A stretch of 64,000 bases of DNA, taken from NCBI RefSeq assembly GCF_019468465.1, contig NZ_CP080519.1:9479001-9543000 (forward strand), given 5' to 3'. The translations under genes and the position numbers were made by a program. The notes under the pieces are model-generated. The model was not told the origin of the DNA and did not search any database. It saw only the letters and a list, made by a program, of their open reading frames with translations. Source of the DNA: Amycolatopsis sp. DSM 110486. Its GTDB lineage: Bacteria; Actinomycetota; Actinomycetes; Mycobacteriales; Pseudonocardiaceae. Numbering within the stretch: the stretch's first letter is position 1; each line of letters starts with the position of its first letter. Shown here in pieces: positions 8,625 through 16,059 of this stretch.

Positions 8625-9335
8625 TCAGGCGCCGAACATCCGGTGCCACTCGTCGAGCGAACGCGGCCGGAACACGAAGTTCGTGTCCTTCACGTGCGAC
8701 AGCGCGGCCGACGGCTCGGCCGAGTACTGGTGGCCCGGGTAGACGACGGGGTCGCCGGGCAGCGTCGCGAGCCACTGGAGGCTGCGGTAGATCGCGTCGG
8801 CGTCGCCGCCGGGGAAGTCGGTGCGGCCGCAGCCCTCGAGGAACAGCGTGTCGCCCGAGACGAGCCGGTCGCCGACGAGGAAGCACTGGCTGCCCGGCGT
8901 GTGGCCGGGCGTGTGCAGGAGCCGGATGTCGATCGCGCCGACGCTGAGCACGTCGTCGTGGTCGTGCACGCGCAGGTCCGTGTCGGACACGCCGGTGACG
9001 CGGCGGACCCACTCGGTCTCTTCGGTGTTGACGTGGATCGGTACTTGCTGGATCGCGAGCAGCTCGGCGATGCCGGGCAGCGAGAAGCCCATCATGTCGC
9101 CGCCGACGTGGTCGGGGTGGTGATGCGTGGCGAGCACGCCGACCAGGCGCATGCCATCGTCGCGGAGCACCTGCACCAGGTCGCCCACCGCGTAGGCCGG
9201 ATCGACGATCACGGCCTCACCCGACTCGCGATCGCCGATCAGGTAGGCGAAGTTGACCATCTGCGTCGCGACCGGGTCCCCGACCGCGAAATCCCGGCCG
9301 GCGAGCAGTTGGCGGAAGTACAGCTGGTCTGCCAT
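8625..9335 (-). CDS. MBL-fold hydrolase, persulfide dioxygenase (ETHE1)-like
   Basis: The 236-residue metallo-beta-lactamase-fold protein has H71-x-H73-x-D75-H76 in T-H-H-H-P-D-H-V-G-G, a further His in H-T-P-G-H-T-P-G-S near residue 145, S-G-D-T-L-F and a terminal Y-P-G-H-Q-Y. The G-C-G-R-T-D-F-P-G-G-D block is typical of persulfide dioxygenases and glyoxalase-II-like enzymes. Persulfide dioxygenases oxidise glutathione or other thiol persulfides to sulfite. Its place beside the sulfonate operon supports a sulfur role, but a glyoxalase-II role cannot be excluded. It is on the same strand as ssuC, with the leader peptide in between. Confidence 0.8.
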   Translation of the reverse strand: MADQLYFRQLLAGRDFAVGDPVATQMVNFAYLIGDRESGEAVIVDPAYAVGDLVQVLRDDGMRLVGVLATHHHPDHVGGDMMGFSLPGIAELLAIQQVPIHVNTEETEWVRRVTGVSDTDLRVHDHDDVLSVGAIDIRLLHTPGHTPGSQCFLVGDRLVSGDTLFLEGCGRTDFPGGDADAIYRSLQWLATLPGDPVVYPGHQYSAEPSAALSHVKDTNFVFRPRSLDEWHRMFGA

Positions 9336-9352
9336 GCGGGCAGCCTATCGGC

Positions 9353-9865
9353 TCACTCCCCCACGTCTCCGTCCGCCAGCTCGCGCAGCGCGTCGAGGTG
9401 GCCGACGTGGCGGGCGGTCTCCTGCACGACGTGGGCCAGTACCCACCGCACGGTGAACTCCCCGCCGCGGCGCGTCCGCTCCTCGGGCGTGAGACCCGCG
9501 AGCGCGACAGCCGTCCGCTCCCACTCGGCGCGGTAGGCGGCGACCATCGACGCCAGGTCGTCGCCGGTGGCCAGGTCCCAGCTCGGGTCCGGCGAACCCG
9601 GCCACAACGACGGCGCGTCGGAGCCACCGGCCTCGATCGAGAGCCACCACCGTTCGACGGCCGTCAGGTGCTTCACCACCCCGAGCGCACTCATCCGCGG
9701 CGAGCTCGGCAACGGCGTCGCGACCGCTTGCTCCCGGGTGAGGCCCGCGACCTTGTTCACCGCGGTCGCCCTCAGGAACCCGAGGAACCGCAGCTGGACG
9801 GTCATTTCGTCGCCGCTCAGCGGGTCGGGCCAGGCACGCTCGACCTTCGAACTAGTGTTCGACAT
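9353..9865 (-). CDS. DinB/DUF664 family protein
   Basis: A 170-residue four-helix protein of the DinB superfamily, which includes mycothiol- and bacillithiol-dependent enzymes. Characteristic parts are L-R-F-L-G-F-L-R early in the first helix, G-V-V-K-H-L-T-A-V-E-R-W-W (metal-ligand His), and the C-terminal V-L-A-H-V-V-Q-E-T-A-R-H-V-G-H-L-D with two more metal-binding His. I chose the ATG at 9865 because the family homology begins there. It ends 17 bp from the MBL gene on the same strand. The substrate is unknown. A copy of its first codons recurs at 12410-12497. Confidence 0.88.
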   Translation of the reverse strand: MSNTSSKVERAWPDPLSGDEMTVQLRFLGFLRATAVNKVAGLTREQAVATPLPSSPRMSALGVVKHLTAVERWWLSIEAGGSDAPSLWPGSPDPSWDLATGDDLASMVAAYRAEWERTAVALAGLTPEERTRRGGEFTVRWVLAHVVQETARHVGHLDALRELADGDVGE

Positions 9866-10229
9866 GGCTGCGGAGTCTACAACGCGGGCCAGGTCACCGA
9901 CGAACGTGCACGAGGCCGGTGTTTCGTCGCAGCTGTGGGCGCCTGTTGTCACCCACGCCGACCCCCGGTCCACATCACGGATGCGCCTTGCGCCCGCGCC
10001 GAACAGGCTGTTGCCCACTTCACCGCGTCCGTCGACAGCTGGGGCCGGGCCGACGCACCCGAACCGCAGGCCTTGGTACTGGCCGACCTCGGTGACCCAG
10101 ACGCCGCGACCGCGCGTCTGTGCGCCGAGATCGCGGTAACCGAACGGTCGGCCCGGCGTGCGCCACGTCGGTGACGTGGGAGTGCGCTGCCGATCCTTTT
10201 CGCCGGTTGAGGTCGGACCCCGCGGTGGT
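9866..10229. other. Stretch without a supported gene
   Basis: Between the DinB start and the decayed coxM-like sequence I find no reading frame that resembles a protein family, no hairpin with a T-run and no repeat. The bases next to 9865 should contain the DinB promoter. The remainder may be debris of the decayed CO-dehydrogenase-type genes that follow. Confidence 0.5.
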
Positions 10230-10673
10230 GAGAAGTTTGTTCACCCCTGGTTTTTCAACGGTGCTCAGTCGAGCGACCTCGGCCCTGAGGACGTGCTCGT
10301 CGCCGTCCGGTTCCCGCTGCCGCGTGCGGGGGAAGGCTTCGGGTTCGCCGAGGTCGCCCGGCGCCACGGCGACTTGGCGCTCGCCGGCGTCGCGATCCGG
10401 GTCCGGGTGTCCGGCGGGCAGGTGGAGGAGGCCGTGCTGACGGCCTTCGGTGTGTCCGACCGGGCAGTCACTCGCGATGTCACCGCGATGGTGTGTGAAG
10501 CCGGAGGCGACGCGGACGCCCTCGCCGATCCGGTGGCGGCGCCCGCCGGCGAGCTCGTCGACACCGCCGGGGACTCGCACGGCTCGCCCGCCCACCGGCG
10601 CCGGCTGCGGTCCGCACTGGGTGCGCGGGGCCCGGCGCACGCGTACCGTTTCGCCACGAGGGGAAAGCGGTGA
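10230..10673 (+). pseudogene. Decayed FAD-binding subunit of a CoxM/xanthine dehydrogenase-type enzyme
   Basis: The plus strand from about 10230 encodes the C-terminal half of a molybdopterin-dehydrogenase FAD-binding protein: L-G-P-E-D-V-L-V-A-V-R-F-P, then G-F-G-F-A-E-V-A-R-R-H-G-D-L-A-L-A-G-V-A, then the small C-terminal domain ending in H-R-R-R-L-R-S-A-L. The N-terminal FAD-binding repeats expected in a 280-residue protein are absent upstream. No start codon fits the family. I read this as a truncated remnant; it stays open to 10673 and runs into a second remnant. Confidence 0.7.
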
Positions 10674-10675
10674 TG

Positions 10676-11010
10676 ACGCTTCCTCGCCCGGTCCTGGCGC
10701 GGAGCTCACCAAGCACCTCGGCGACGACCGCTACCGCGGCCGGGCGCGGGTGGCCGTCGGCTCGATCCGGCTCTCGTTCGCCGGCGCACACAGGTTCCGC
10801 GTCGTCGGCCCAGGGCGAGGACGCCGGCGGCCGGACGCAGGCCGGCATCGTGCTGGTCGCCGAGGAACCGGCCAGACGGGGCGCGGCTGCGGGCCATCAC
10901 TGCCTTTACCTCACCGGGCGGATCGCCCAGTTCGGCCGGGCATTCGCCGGCGACGTCGGCCGGCGGATGTTCGAGCAGTTCGCGGGTGGCGGTGGAGAAG
11001 ACCGCGGTTC
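10676..11010 (+). pseudogene. Decayed CoxG-like (SRPBCC) gene, frameshifted
   Basis: One frame reads P-G-A-E-L-T-K-H-L-G-D-D-R-Y-R-G-R-A-R-V-A-V-G-S-I-R-L-S-F (given here in segments) as in the N-terminal part of CO dehydrogenase subunit G, while a different frame from about 10905 reads L-T-G-R-I-A-Q-F-G-R-A-F-A-G-D-V and R-R-M-F-E-Q-F-A, the C-terminal helix of the same family. The switch of frame and the missing first 30 residues mark a pseudogene. CoxM- and CoxG-like genes usually neighbour each other, so both remnants come from one lost molybdo-hydroxylase cluster. Confidence 0.7.
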
Positions 11011-11157
11011 CGCGGGGCACCCGCCGCCCCGCCGGAGCCCCGAGCGCCATCGTCCTGGTGGCAGGCACGCTCCGTTCGCGAGCGCGCAATTGGTGGCGGC
11101 GCATCCGCGGCCGTCGTTCCGGCAGGACTCACAACACGTGATGAGGGGAACTCAACG

Positions 11158-12333
11158 GTGAGCTCGACTTCGACGATCGACACCTCGGCTATGGACCGAG
11201 TGCTACGAGACGCGGTCGGCGCTGGGCACGCGCCCAACGTCGTCGCCGTCGCGGCGGATCGTGACGGCATCATCTACGAAGGCGCGGCCGGACCCCGTGC
11301 CGCGGGGGCGCCGGAGCCGGTCTCGGCCGACTCGCACTTCCGGATCATGTCCATGACCAAGATGGTGGGCACCGTGGCCGCGCTGCAGCTGCGCGACCGC
11401 GGCGAGCTCGAGTTCGACGCCCCCATCGACACCTACCGGCCCGAGTTCGCCGATATCCAGGTAATGGAGGGCTTCGACGGCGAAAACCCGGTGCTGCGCC
11501 CGCCCGCGAGCCGTGCGACTGTCGCACAGCTGGTGACGCACACGAGCGGCCTGAGCTACTGGTTCTGGAACGCCGACATCCTCAAGTGGGAGCAGGCCAC
11601 CGGCACACCGAACGTGCTGGCCGGCAAGACCGTGATCTTCGACGCGCCGATGGTGGCCGACCCGGGCACGACATTCGAGTACGGCATCAACACCGACTGG
11701 CTCGGCCGGGTCGTCGAGGCCGCGTCCGGCAAGTCGCTCGACGTCTACCTCAAGGAGAACATCACCGGCCCGCTCGGCATGGCGGAGACGACGTTCGTCC
11801 CGAGCGCCGAGCAGCGGGCCAACCTGGTGCCCGTCCACGTGCAGGATAAGGACGGCACCTGGGCGGTCACGGAGATCGACCTGCCGACCGAGCCCGAGTA
11901 CTACACCGCCGGCCACGGGCTCTACTCCACGCCGCGCGACTACCTGAAGTTCCAGCGCATGTTGCTCGGCGGCGGCACGCTCGACGGGGTCGAGGTGCTT
12001 CGGAAGTCCACTGTGGACGAGGCGTTCACCAATCAGGTGGGCGAGATCGAGTTCCCGGCGCACATCCCGACCGCGGACCCGGCGACGACGCACGACCTCG
12101 ACCTCGGCCCGGGCCTCAAGTGGGGCTGGGGCCTGGTGCTCACCACGGCGCAGCAGCCGGGCATGCGCGCACCCGGCAGCGGTGCGTGGGCAGGACTGTG
12201 CAACACGCACTTCTGGGTCGACCCGGCCAGCGGCGTCACCGGCGCGATCTACTCGCAGTCGTTGCCGTTCGTCCCGCCGGGGCAGCTCCAGATGTACGCG
12301 GATTTCGAGCGGGCGCTCTACGCCTCGCTCTGA
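11158..12333 (+). CDS. Serine hydrolase, beta-lactamase/family VIII esterase type
   Basis: A 391-residue penicillin-binding-protein-fold hydrolase. The nucleophile motif S65-M-T-K68 follows F-R-I-M, the second motif lies in F-E-Y-G-I-N-T-D-W-L-G near residue 180, and H-T-S-G-L-S-Y near residue 125 is typical of family VIII carboxylesterases such as EstB. No signal peptide is seen, so it is probably cytoplasmic. I chose GTG at 11158 because GAGGGG lies 9 bp upstream; the frame stays open further upstream through the decayed cox genes, which is not evidence for a longer protein. A strong terminator follows. The physiological ester is unknown. Confidence 0.88.
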   Translation: MSSTSTIDTSAMDRVLRDAVGAGHAPNVVAVAADRDGIIYEGAAGPRAAGAPEPVSADSHFRIMSMTKMVGTVAALQLRDRGELEFDAPIDTYRPEFADIQVMEGFDGENPVLRPPASRATVAQLVTHTSGLSYWFWNADILKWEQATGTPNVLAGKTVIFDAPMVADPGTTFEYGINTDWLGRVVEAASGKSLDVYLKENITGPLGMAETTFVPSAEQRANLVPVHVQDKDGTWAVTEIDLPTEPEYYTAGHGLYSTPRDYLKFQRMLLGGGTLDGVEVLRKSTVDEAFTNQVGEIEFPAHIPTADPATTHDLDLGPGLKWGWGLVLTTAQQPGMRAPGSGAWAGLCNTHFWVDPASGVTGAIYSQSLPFVPPGQLQMYADFERALYASL

Positions 12334-12345
12334 ACCCGGCGAGAA

Positions 12346-12389
12346 CCGTGAAGGGCGCTCTTCCCGTTGCGGGGTAGCGCCCTTCACGG
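12346..12389 (+). terminator. Terminator hairpin after the serine hydrolase
   Basis: Perfect 14-bp inverted repeat (CCGTGAAGGGCGCT and its complement) around a 16-base loop, 12 bp after the hydrolase stop. There is no long T-run, as is common in actinobacteria. Confidence 0.8.
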
Positions 12390-12409
12390 CGTTTCACGCA
12401 GTCACATCA

Positions 12410-12497
12410 GCTCGTCGCCGGTCAGCGGATCGGGCCAGGCACGCTCTACCTTCGAACTCGTGTTCGACGTGATGGGAACCCTGCAACGCGGGTCATG
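12410..12497 (-). pseudogene. Duplicated 5' fragment of the DinB gene
   Basis: About 75 bases here match the first codons and upstream bases of the DinB gene at 9805-9890 with a few substitutions. On the minus strand it reads S-N-T-S-S-K-V-E-R-A-W-P-D-P-L, the same as DinB residues 2-16, but the start codon is ACG and a stop follows soon after. It is a dead fragment left by duplication, lying just upstream of the barstar-like gene. Confidence 0.7.
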
Positions 12498-12510
12498 CCA
12501 TGCTGGCACC

Positions 12511-12930
12511 ATGACCGGCAACGACGAGGACCTTCCGGTGTTGCTCGTCGACGGATCCCGTTTTTCCGACTTCGCGGGCTTCGTCCGCGAGTTTTCGCGC
12601 CTGCTCGACGGCTACCGCTGGCGTGGGAGCCTGGACGCCTTCAACGACGTGCTCCGGGGCGGCTTCGGCACCCCGGACCGCGGCTGGGTCCTGCGCTGGC
12701 TCGACTCGGACGTGTCTCGCCGCGCGCTCGGATACGAGGCGACAGTCCACTGGCTGGAAGAGAATCTCCTGGTCTGCCACCCGGGCAACCGCTCCGCCGT
12801 CGCCGCCAGGATCGCCGCCGCGCAACGCGGTGAGGGCCCGACCCTGTTCGACGCGATCGTCGACATCATCCGCATCCACGGCCCCGGTGGTCGAGAATCC
12901 GAGGACGGCATCCTGCTGGAACTGGCCTGA
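12511..12930 (+). CDS. Barstar-like (ribonuclease inhibitor) family protein
   Basis: The 139-residue product matches the barstar fold: V-L-L-V-D-G-S-R-F-S-D as the first strand, a helix F-V-R-E-F-S-R-L-L, then W-R-G-S-L-D-A-F-N-D-V-L-R-G-G-F-G, the conserved region that in barstar contacts barnase. The C-terminal 60 residues extend beyond barstar's 90. No barnase-type ribonuclease is adjacent, so it may be an orphan immunity protein or have another partner. The ATG at 12511 is chosen as the start of the family homology. Confidence 0.75.
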   Translation: MTGNDEDLPVLLVDGSRFSDFAGFVREFSRLLDGYRWRGSLDAFNDVLRGGFGTPDRGWVLRWLDSDVSRRALGYEATVHWLEENLLVCHPGNRSAVAARIAAAQRGEGPTLFDAIVDIIRIHGPGGRESEDGILLELA

Positions 12931-13012
12931 CCGGCGCTGTCCGAACCGGACCGCACACCCGCCGGGTGAACAGCCTGACCTCCGCTCGATCGCCCGGAAT
13001 AGGGTGACGGTC

Positions 13013-13852
13013 ATGGTGTGGGGACTGCTGTGTGCGCTGCTCTCGGCCGTGGCGTACGGCGTCGCTTCGGTGATGCAGGCCGTGGCGGCGAAGGCGACGC
13101 CCGACGCGGGCGCGGGAGTCGACCCGCGGTTGCTGCTGCGGGTGCTGCGGCAGTGGAAGTACGTGGCGGGCCTGGGGCTGGACGTGCTCGGGTTCGTCGC
13201 GCAGATCGCCGCCCTGCACGTGTTGCCGTTGTTCGTCGTGCAGGCCACGCAGGCGGCGAGCCTGGCGGTGACGGCCGTGGCCGCTCGGGTGTTCGGCGTG
13301 CGGCTCGGGGCGCGCGAGTGGGCGGCCGTGGTCGTGGTCTGCGCGGGGCTCGCGCTGCTGGGTTCGTCGGCGCAGAGCGAAGGTTCGGACCAGGTGGGCC
13401 TGGGCTTCCGGCTGGCGCTCGCGGGCGCCGTGGTCGTGCTCGGGCTGGCCGGGATCGCGGCGGGCAAGGCCGGGCGCCGCGTCCGGACGCCGGCGCTGGG
13501 CCTGATCGCGGGCCTGTGCTTCGGGCTCGTCGCCGTGGCCGGCCGGATCATCCCGAGCCTCGCCCCGCTCGACCTGCTGACCGACCCCGCGCTCTACATC
13601 GTCGCCGTCTCTGGCGGCATGGCGATGCTGTTCTACGCCACGGCGTTGCAGCGCGGCAGCGTGACCACGTCGACCGCGATGATGGTGCTCGGCGAGACAG
13701 TGCTGCCCTCGCTCATCGGCGTCGTGTTGCTCGGCGACCGCACGCGGCCCGGCTTCGTGATCGTGGCCGTCGCCGGGTTCGTGCTCGCGGTCACCGCGGC
13801 GCTCGCCCTCGCCCGGTTCGGCGAGCCGGCGCCGATCGAGCAGCCCGTCTGA
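13013..13852 (+). CDS. DMT-superfamily (EamA-like) transporter
   Basis: A 279-residue protein with about nine to ten hydrophobic helices in two similar halves, beginning M-V-W-G-L-L-C-A-L-L-S-A-V-A-Y-G-V-A-S-V. The first half has Q-A-T-Q-A-A-S-L-A-V-T-A, typical of the subgroup of small DMT proteins whose substrate is unknown. An in-frame GTG at 13004 is an alternative start. The gene converges with the FecCD permease gene, with only 3 bp between stop codons, so it is unlikely to share a transcript with the siderophore locus. Confidence 0.8.
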   Translation: MVWGLLCALLSAVAYGVASVMQAVAAKATPDAGAGVDPRLLLRVLRQWKYVAGLGLDVLGFVAQIAALHVLPLFVVQATQAASLAVTAVAARVFGVRLGAREWAAVVVVCAGLALLGSSAQSEGSDQVGLGFRLALAGAVVVLGLAGIAAGKAGRRVRTPALGLIAGLCFGLVAVAGRIIPSLAPLDLLTDPALYIVAVSGGMAMLFYATALQRGSVTTSTAMMVLGETVLPSLIGVVLLGDRTRPGFVIVAVAGFVLAVTAALALARFGEPAPIEQPV

Positions 13853-13855
13853 GGA

Positions 13856-14896
13856 TCAGCCGCGGTTGCGCCGCCACTGGCTCGACAGCAGCCACATCAG
13901 GTAGAGACCGCCGATCGCGCCGGTCGCGATGCCGACCGGCAGCCCTTCCTCACCGAACACCAGGCGCGTCACCAGGTCGCTGGCCACGAGCAGCAGCGCG
14001 CCCATCAAGGCCGACGACACGAGCGCCGGTTTCGCCGAGCGCGCCAGCCGTTTCGCCAGCTGTGGCGCGGCGAGCGCGACGAACGCGATGGGTCCCGTCG
14101 CCGCGGTGGCGATCGCGCACAGCGTCACGGCCACCGCGAGCAGCATCGCCCGGCTGCGCTCCACCGGCACGCCGAGCCCTTTGGCCGAGTCGTCGCCCAT
14201 CTCCAGCAGCGCGAGCCGGCGGCCGTAGCCGAACGCGAGCGGCAGCAGCACCACCACGGCGATCGCGACCGGCCAGATCTCGTCCCACCCGCGGCCGTTG
14301 AGGCCGCCGACGAGCCACGCCTGCGCGGCGTACGCGTCCTGCAGCGAAGCCCGCGTGATCAGGTACGAGTTCGCGGCCGTGAGCATGGCGGCGACCCCGA
14401 TGCCGACCAGGATCATCCGGAACCCCTGCAGCCCGCGCCGGTAGGCGAGCAACCCGACGGCCAGCGCCGTGAGCATCCCGCCGACGAGCGCGCCGAGCGC
14501 CACTTCGCCGGAACCGCCGTGCGCCAGCACGATCACGAGCAACGCGCCGGTCGCCGACCCCTCGGTGAAGCCGATGACGTCCGGGCTGCCCAGAGGGTTG
14601 CCCGACAGGCTCTGCAGCACGCCGCCGCTCACCGCGAGCGCCGCGCCGACCAGGATCGCGAGCAGCAGCCGCGGCAGCCGCAGCGTGGTCACGATGAACT
14701 CCGTGCCCGCGTCGCCGAAGCCGAAGAGCGTCTTCACGACGTCGAGGACCGACAGCGGGTAGTCACCCGTCGTCATGCTGACGGCGCTGAGCACGAGCAG
14801 CGCCACGGCAAGCACGATGCCCACCGCCAGCGCGCGCGGTGTCACGCGCAGCGAAACCCGCCGCACCCGGACGGGACGTTCCTCGATCGCGGTCAC
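13856..14896 (-). CDS. Ferric-siderophore ABC importer permease (FecCD family), second subunit
   Basis: A 346-residue permease with about nine to ten helices and FecCD landmarks: R-L-P-R-L-L-L-A-I-L-V-G-A-A-L-A-V-S-G near residue 75, Q-S-L-S-G-N-P-L-G-S-P-D-V-I-G, and T-G-P-I-A-F-V-A-L-A-A-P-Q-L-A-K-R-L (the cytoplasmic loop that contacts the ATPase). It starts with GTG at 14896, overlapping the stop of the first permease gene (GTGA), so the two are coupled and probably form a heterodimer. No ATPase gene follows; the next gene is convergent. Confidence 0.93.
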   Translation of the reverse strand: MTAIEERPVRVRRVSLRVTPRALAVGIVLAVALLVLSAVSMTTGDYPLSVLDVVKTLFGFGDAGTEFIVTTLRLPRLLLAILVGAALAVSGGVLQSLSGNPLGSPDVIGFTEGSATGALLVIVLAHGGSGEVALGALVGGMLTALAVGLLAYRRGLQGFRMILVGIGVAAMLTAANSYLITRASLQDAYAAQAWLVGGLNGRGWDEIWPVAIAVVVLLPLAFGYGRRLALLEMGDDSAKGLGVPVERSRAMLLAVAVTLCAIATAATGPIAFVALAAPQLAKRLARSAKPALVSSALMGALLLVASDLVTRLVFGEEGLPVGIATGAIGGLYLMWLLSSQWRRNRG

Positions 14897-15945
14897 AGGC
14901 GCGCCAGCTTCCGCCGCCGGCACAGGGCGATGAACACCGGCGCGCCGAGGAACGCCGTCACGATGCCCACCTGCAGCTCCTCCGGCGGGTTGAGGATGCG
15001 GCCGATCACGTCGGACCCGATCAGCAGCACCGGCGACAGGATCATCGAGTACGGCAGCACCCACCGCTGGTCCGGACCCACCAGGATCCGCACCGCCTGC
15101 GGCACCGCCAGGCCGATGAACGCGATCGGCCCGATGGCCGCCGTCGAAGCGCCGCACAGCAGGGTGACCGCGATCGCGCCCAGGACCCGCGTGCGGCCGA
15201 TGTGCGCGCCGAGCGCCTTGCCGGTCTGCTCGCCCAGCGCGAGCACGTTCAGCGGCCGCGCGAGCAGCAGCGCCAGCACGATGCCGATCGCGATGAACGG
15301 CGACACCTGCACCAGCACGTCCGCGCGCCGGCCGCTGAGCGAGCCGACGTTCCAGAACCGGAACTGGTTGAACGTGTCGGGGTCGATGAGCAGCACCGCA
15401 CCGATGTAGGCCTGCAGCACCGCGGTGAGCGCCGCGCCCGACATCACGAGCCGGTCGGGCGTCGCGCCGCCGCGGCCGGCCGTGCCGAGCAGGTAGACGG
15501 CCACCGAAGCGACCGCGGCGCCGAGGAACGCGAACCACACGTAGCCGAGGACGGTCGTGACGCCGGTGAACGCGATGGCCGAGACCACCGCGGCGGCAGC
15601 GCCGTTGTTCACCCCGAGCAGGCCCGGGTCGGCGAGCGGGTTGCGCGTGAGCGCCTGCATTACCGCGCCGGCGAGCCCGAGGGCGGCGCCGACGAGGGCG
15701 CCGAGCAGCGTCCGGGGCAGGCGCTGGTCGTGGATGATGACCGCGTCCGCGCTGCCGTCGTTGTGCCAGAGGACCGACCAGGTCGAGCCGAACGGGATGC
15801 TCTTCGAGCCCACCCAGAGGCTGACAAGCATGATCAGCACGAGCAGCGCGACGGCACACACCAGGCCGCCGCCGCGCAGGGTTCGGGCCCGCCCCCGGTG
15901 TGCGGGTGGCCCCGCCGCCACGGGTGGGCTGACGCTGACGACCAC
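14893..15945 (-). CDS. Ferric-siderophore ABC importer permease (FecCD family), first subunit
   Basis: A 350-residue FecCD permease: D-Q-R-L-P-R-T-L-L-G-A-L-V-G-A-A-L-G-L-A-G, Q-A-L-T-R-N-P-L-A-D-P-G-L-L-G-V-N-N-G-A, and G-P-I-A-F-I-G-L-A-V-P-Q-A-V-R. I choose GTG at 15945 because AGGAGG sits 5 bases upstream; upstream codons in this frame lie in promoter DNA. It is the first gene of a two-gene permease operon, divergent from an ABC half-transporter pair, with an iron box between them. It would import the iron-loaded siderophore delivered by the binding lipoprotein at 19606. Confidence 0.93.
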   Translation of the reverse strand: MVVSVSPPVAAGPPAHRGRARTLRGGGLVCAVALLVLIMLVSLWVGSKSIPFGSTWSVLWHNDGSADAVIIHDQRLPRTLLGALVGAALGLAGAVMQALTRNPLADPGLLGVNNGAAAAVVSAIAFTGVTTVLGYVWFAFLGAAVASVAVYLLGTAGRGGATPDRLVMSGAALTAVLQAYIGAVLLIDPDTFNQFRFWNVGSLSGRRADVLVQVSPFIAIGIVLALLLARPLNVLALGEQTGKALGAHIGRTRVLGAIAVTLLCGASTAAIGPIAFIGLAVPQAVRILVGPDQRWVLPYSMILSPVLLIGSDVIGRILNPPEELQVGIVTAFLGAPVFIALCRRRKLARL

Positions 15946-15986
15946 CGACACCTCCTGGGGACCGGGCACTCCTTCGCGGGCGGTTC

Positions 15987-16005
15987 TTAGACTAGCCTTA
16001 CCTAT
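15987..16005. promoter_or_regulatory. Iron box (DmdR/IdeR-type operator) in divergent promoter
   Basis: TTAGACTAGCCTTACCTAT matches the actinobacterial iron box TTAGGTTAGGCTAACCTAA at 14 of 19 positions. It lies 42 bp before the FecCD permease operon and 55 bp before the ABC half-transporters, so one operator probably represses both when iron is plentiful. Confidence 0.75.
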
Positions 16006-16059
16006 CAAGATGCGGTGCGGGCGGCACGCTGAGCAGGTGGAGCGAAGGGGAGGGCGCCG

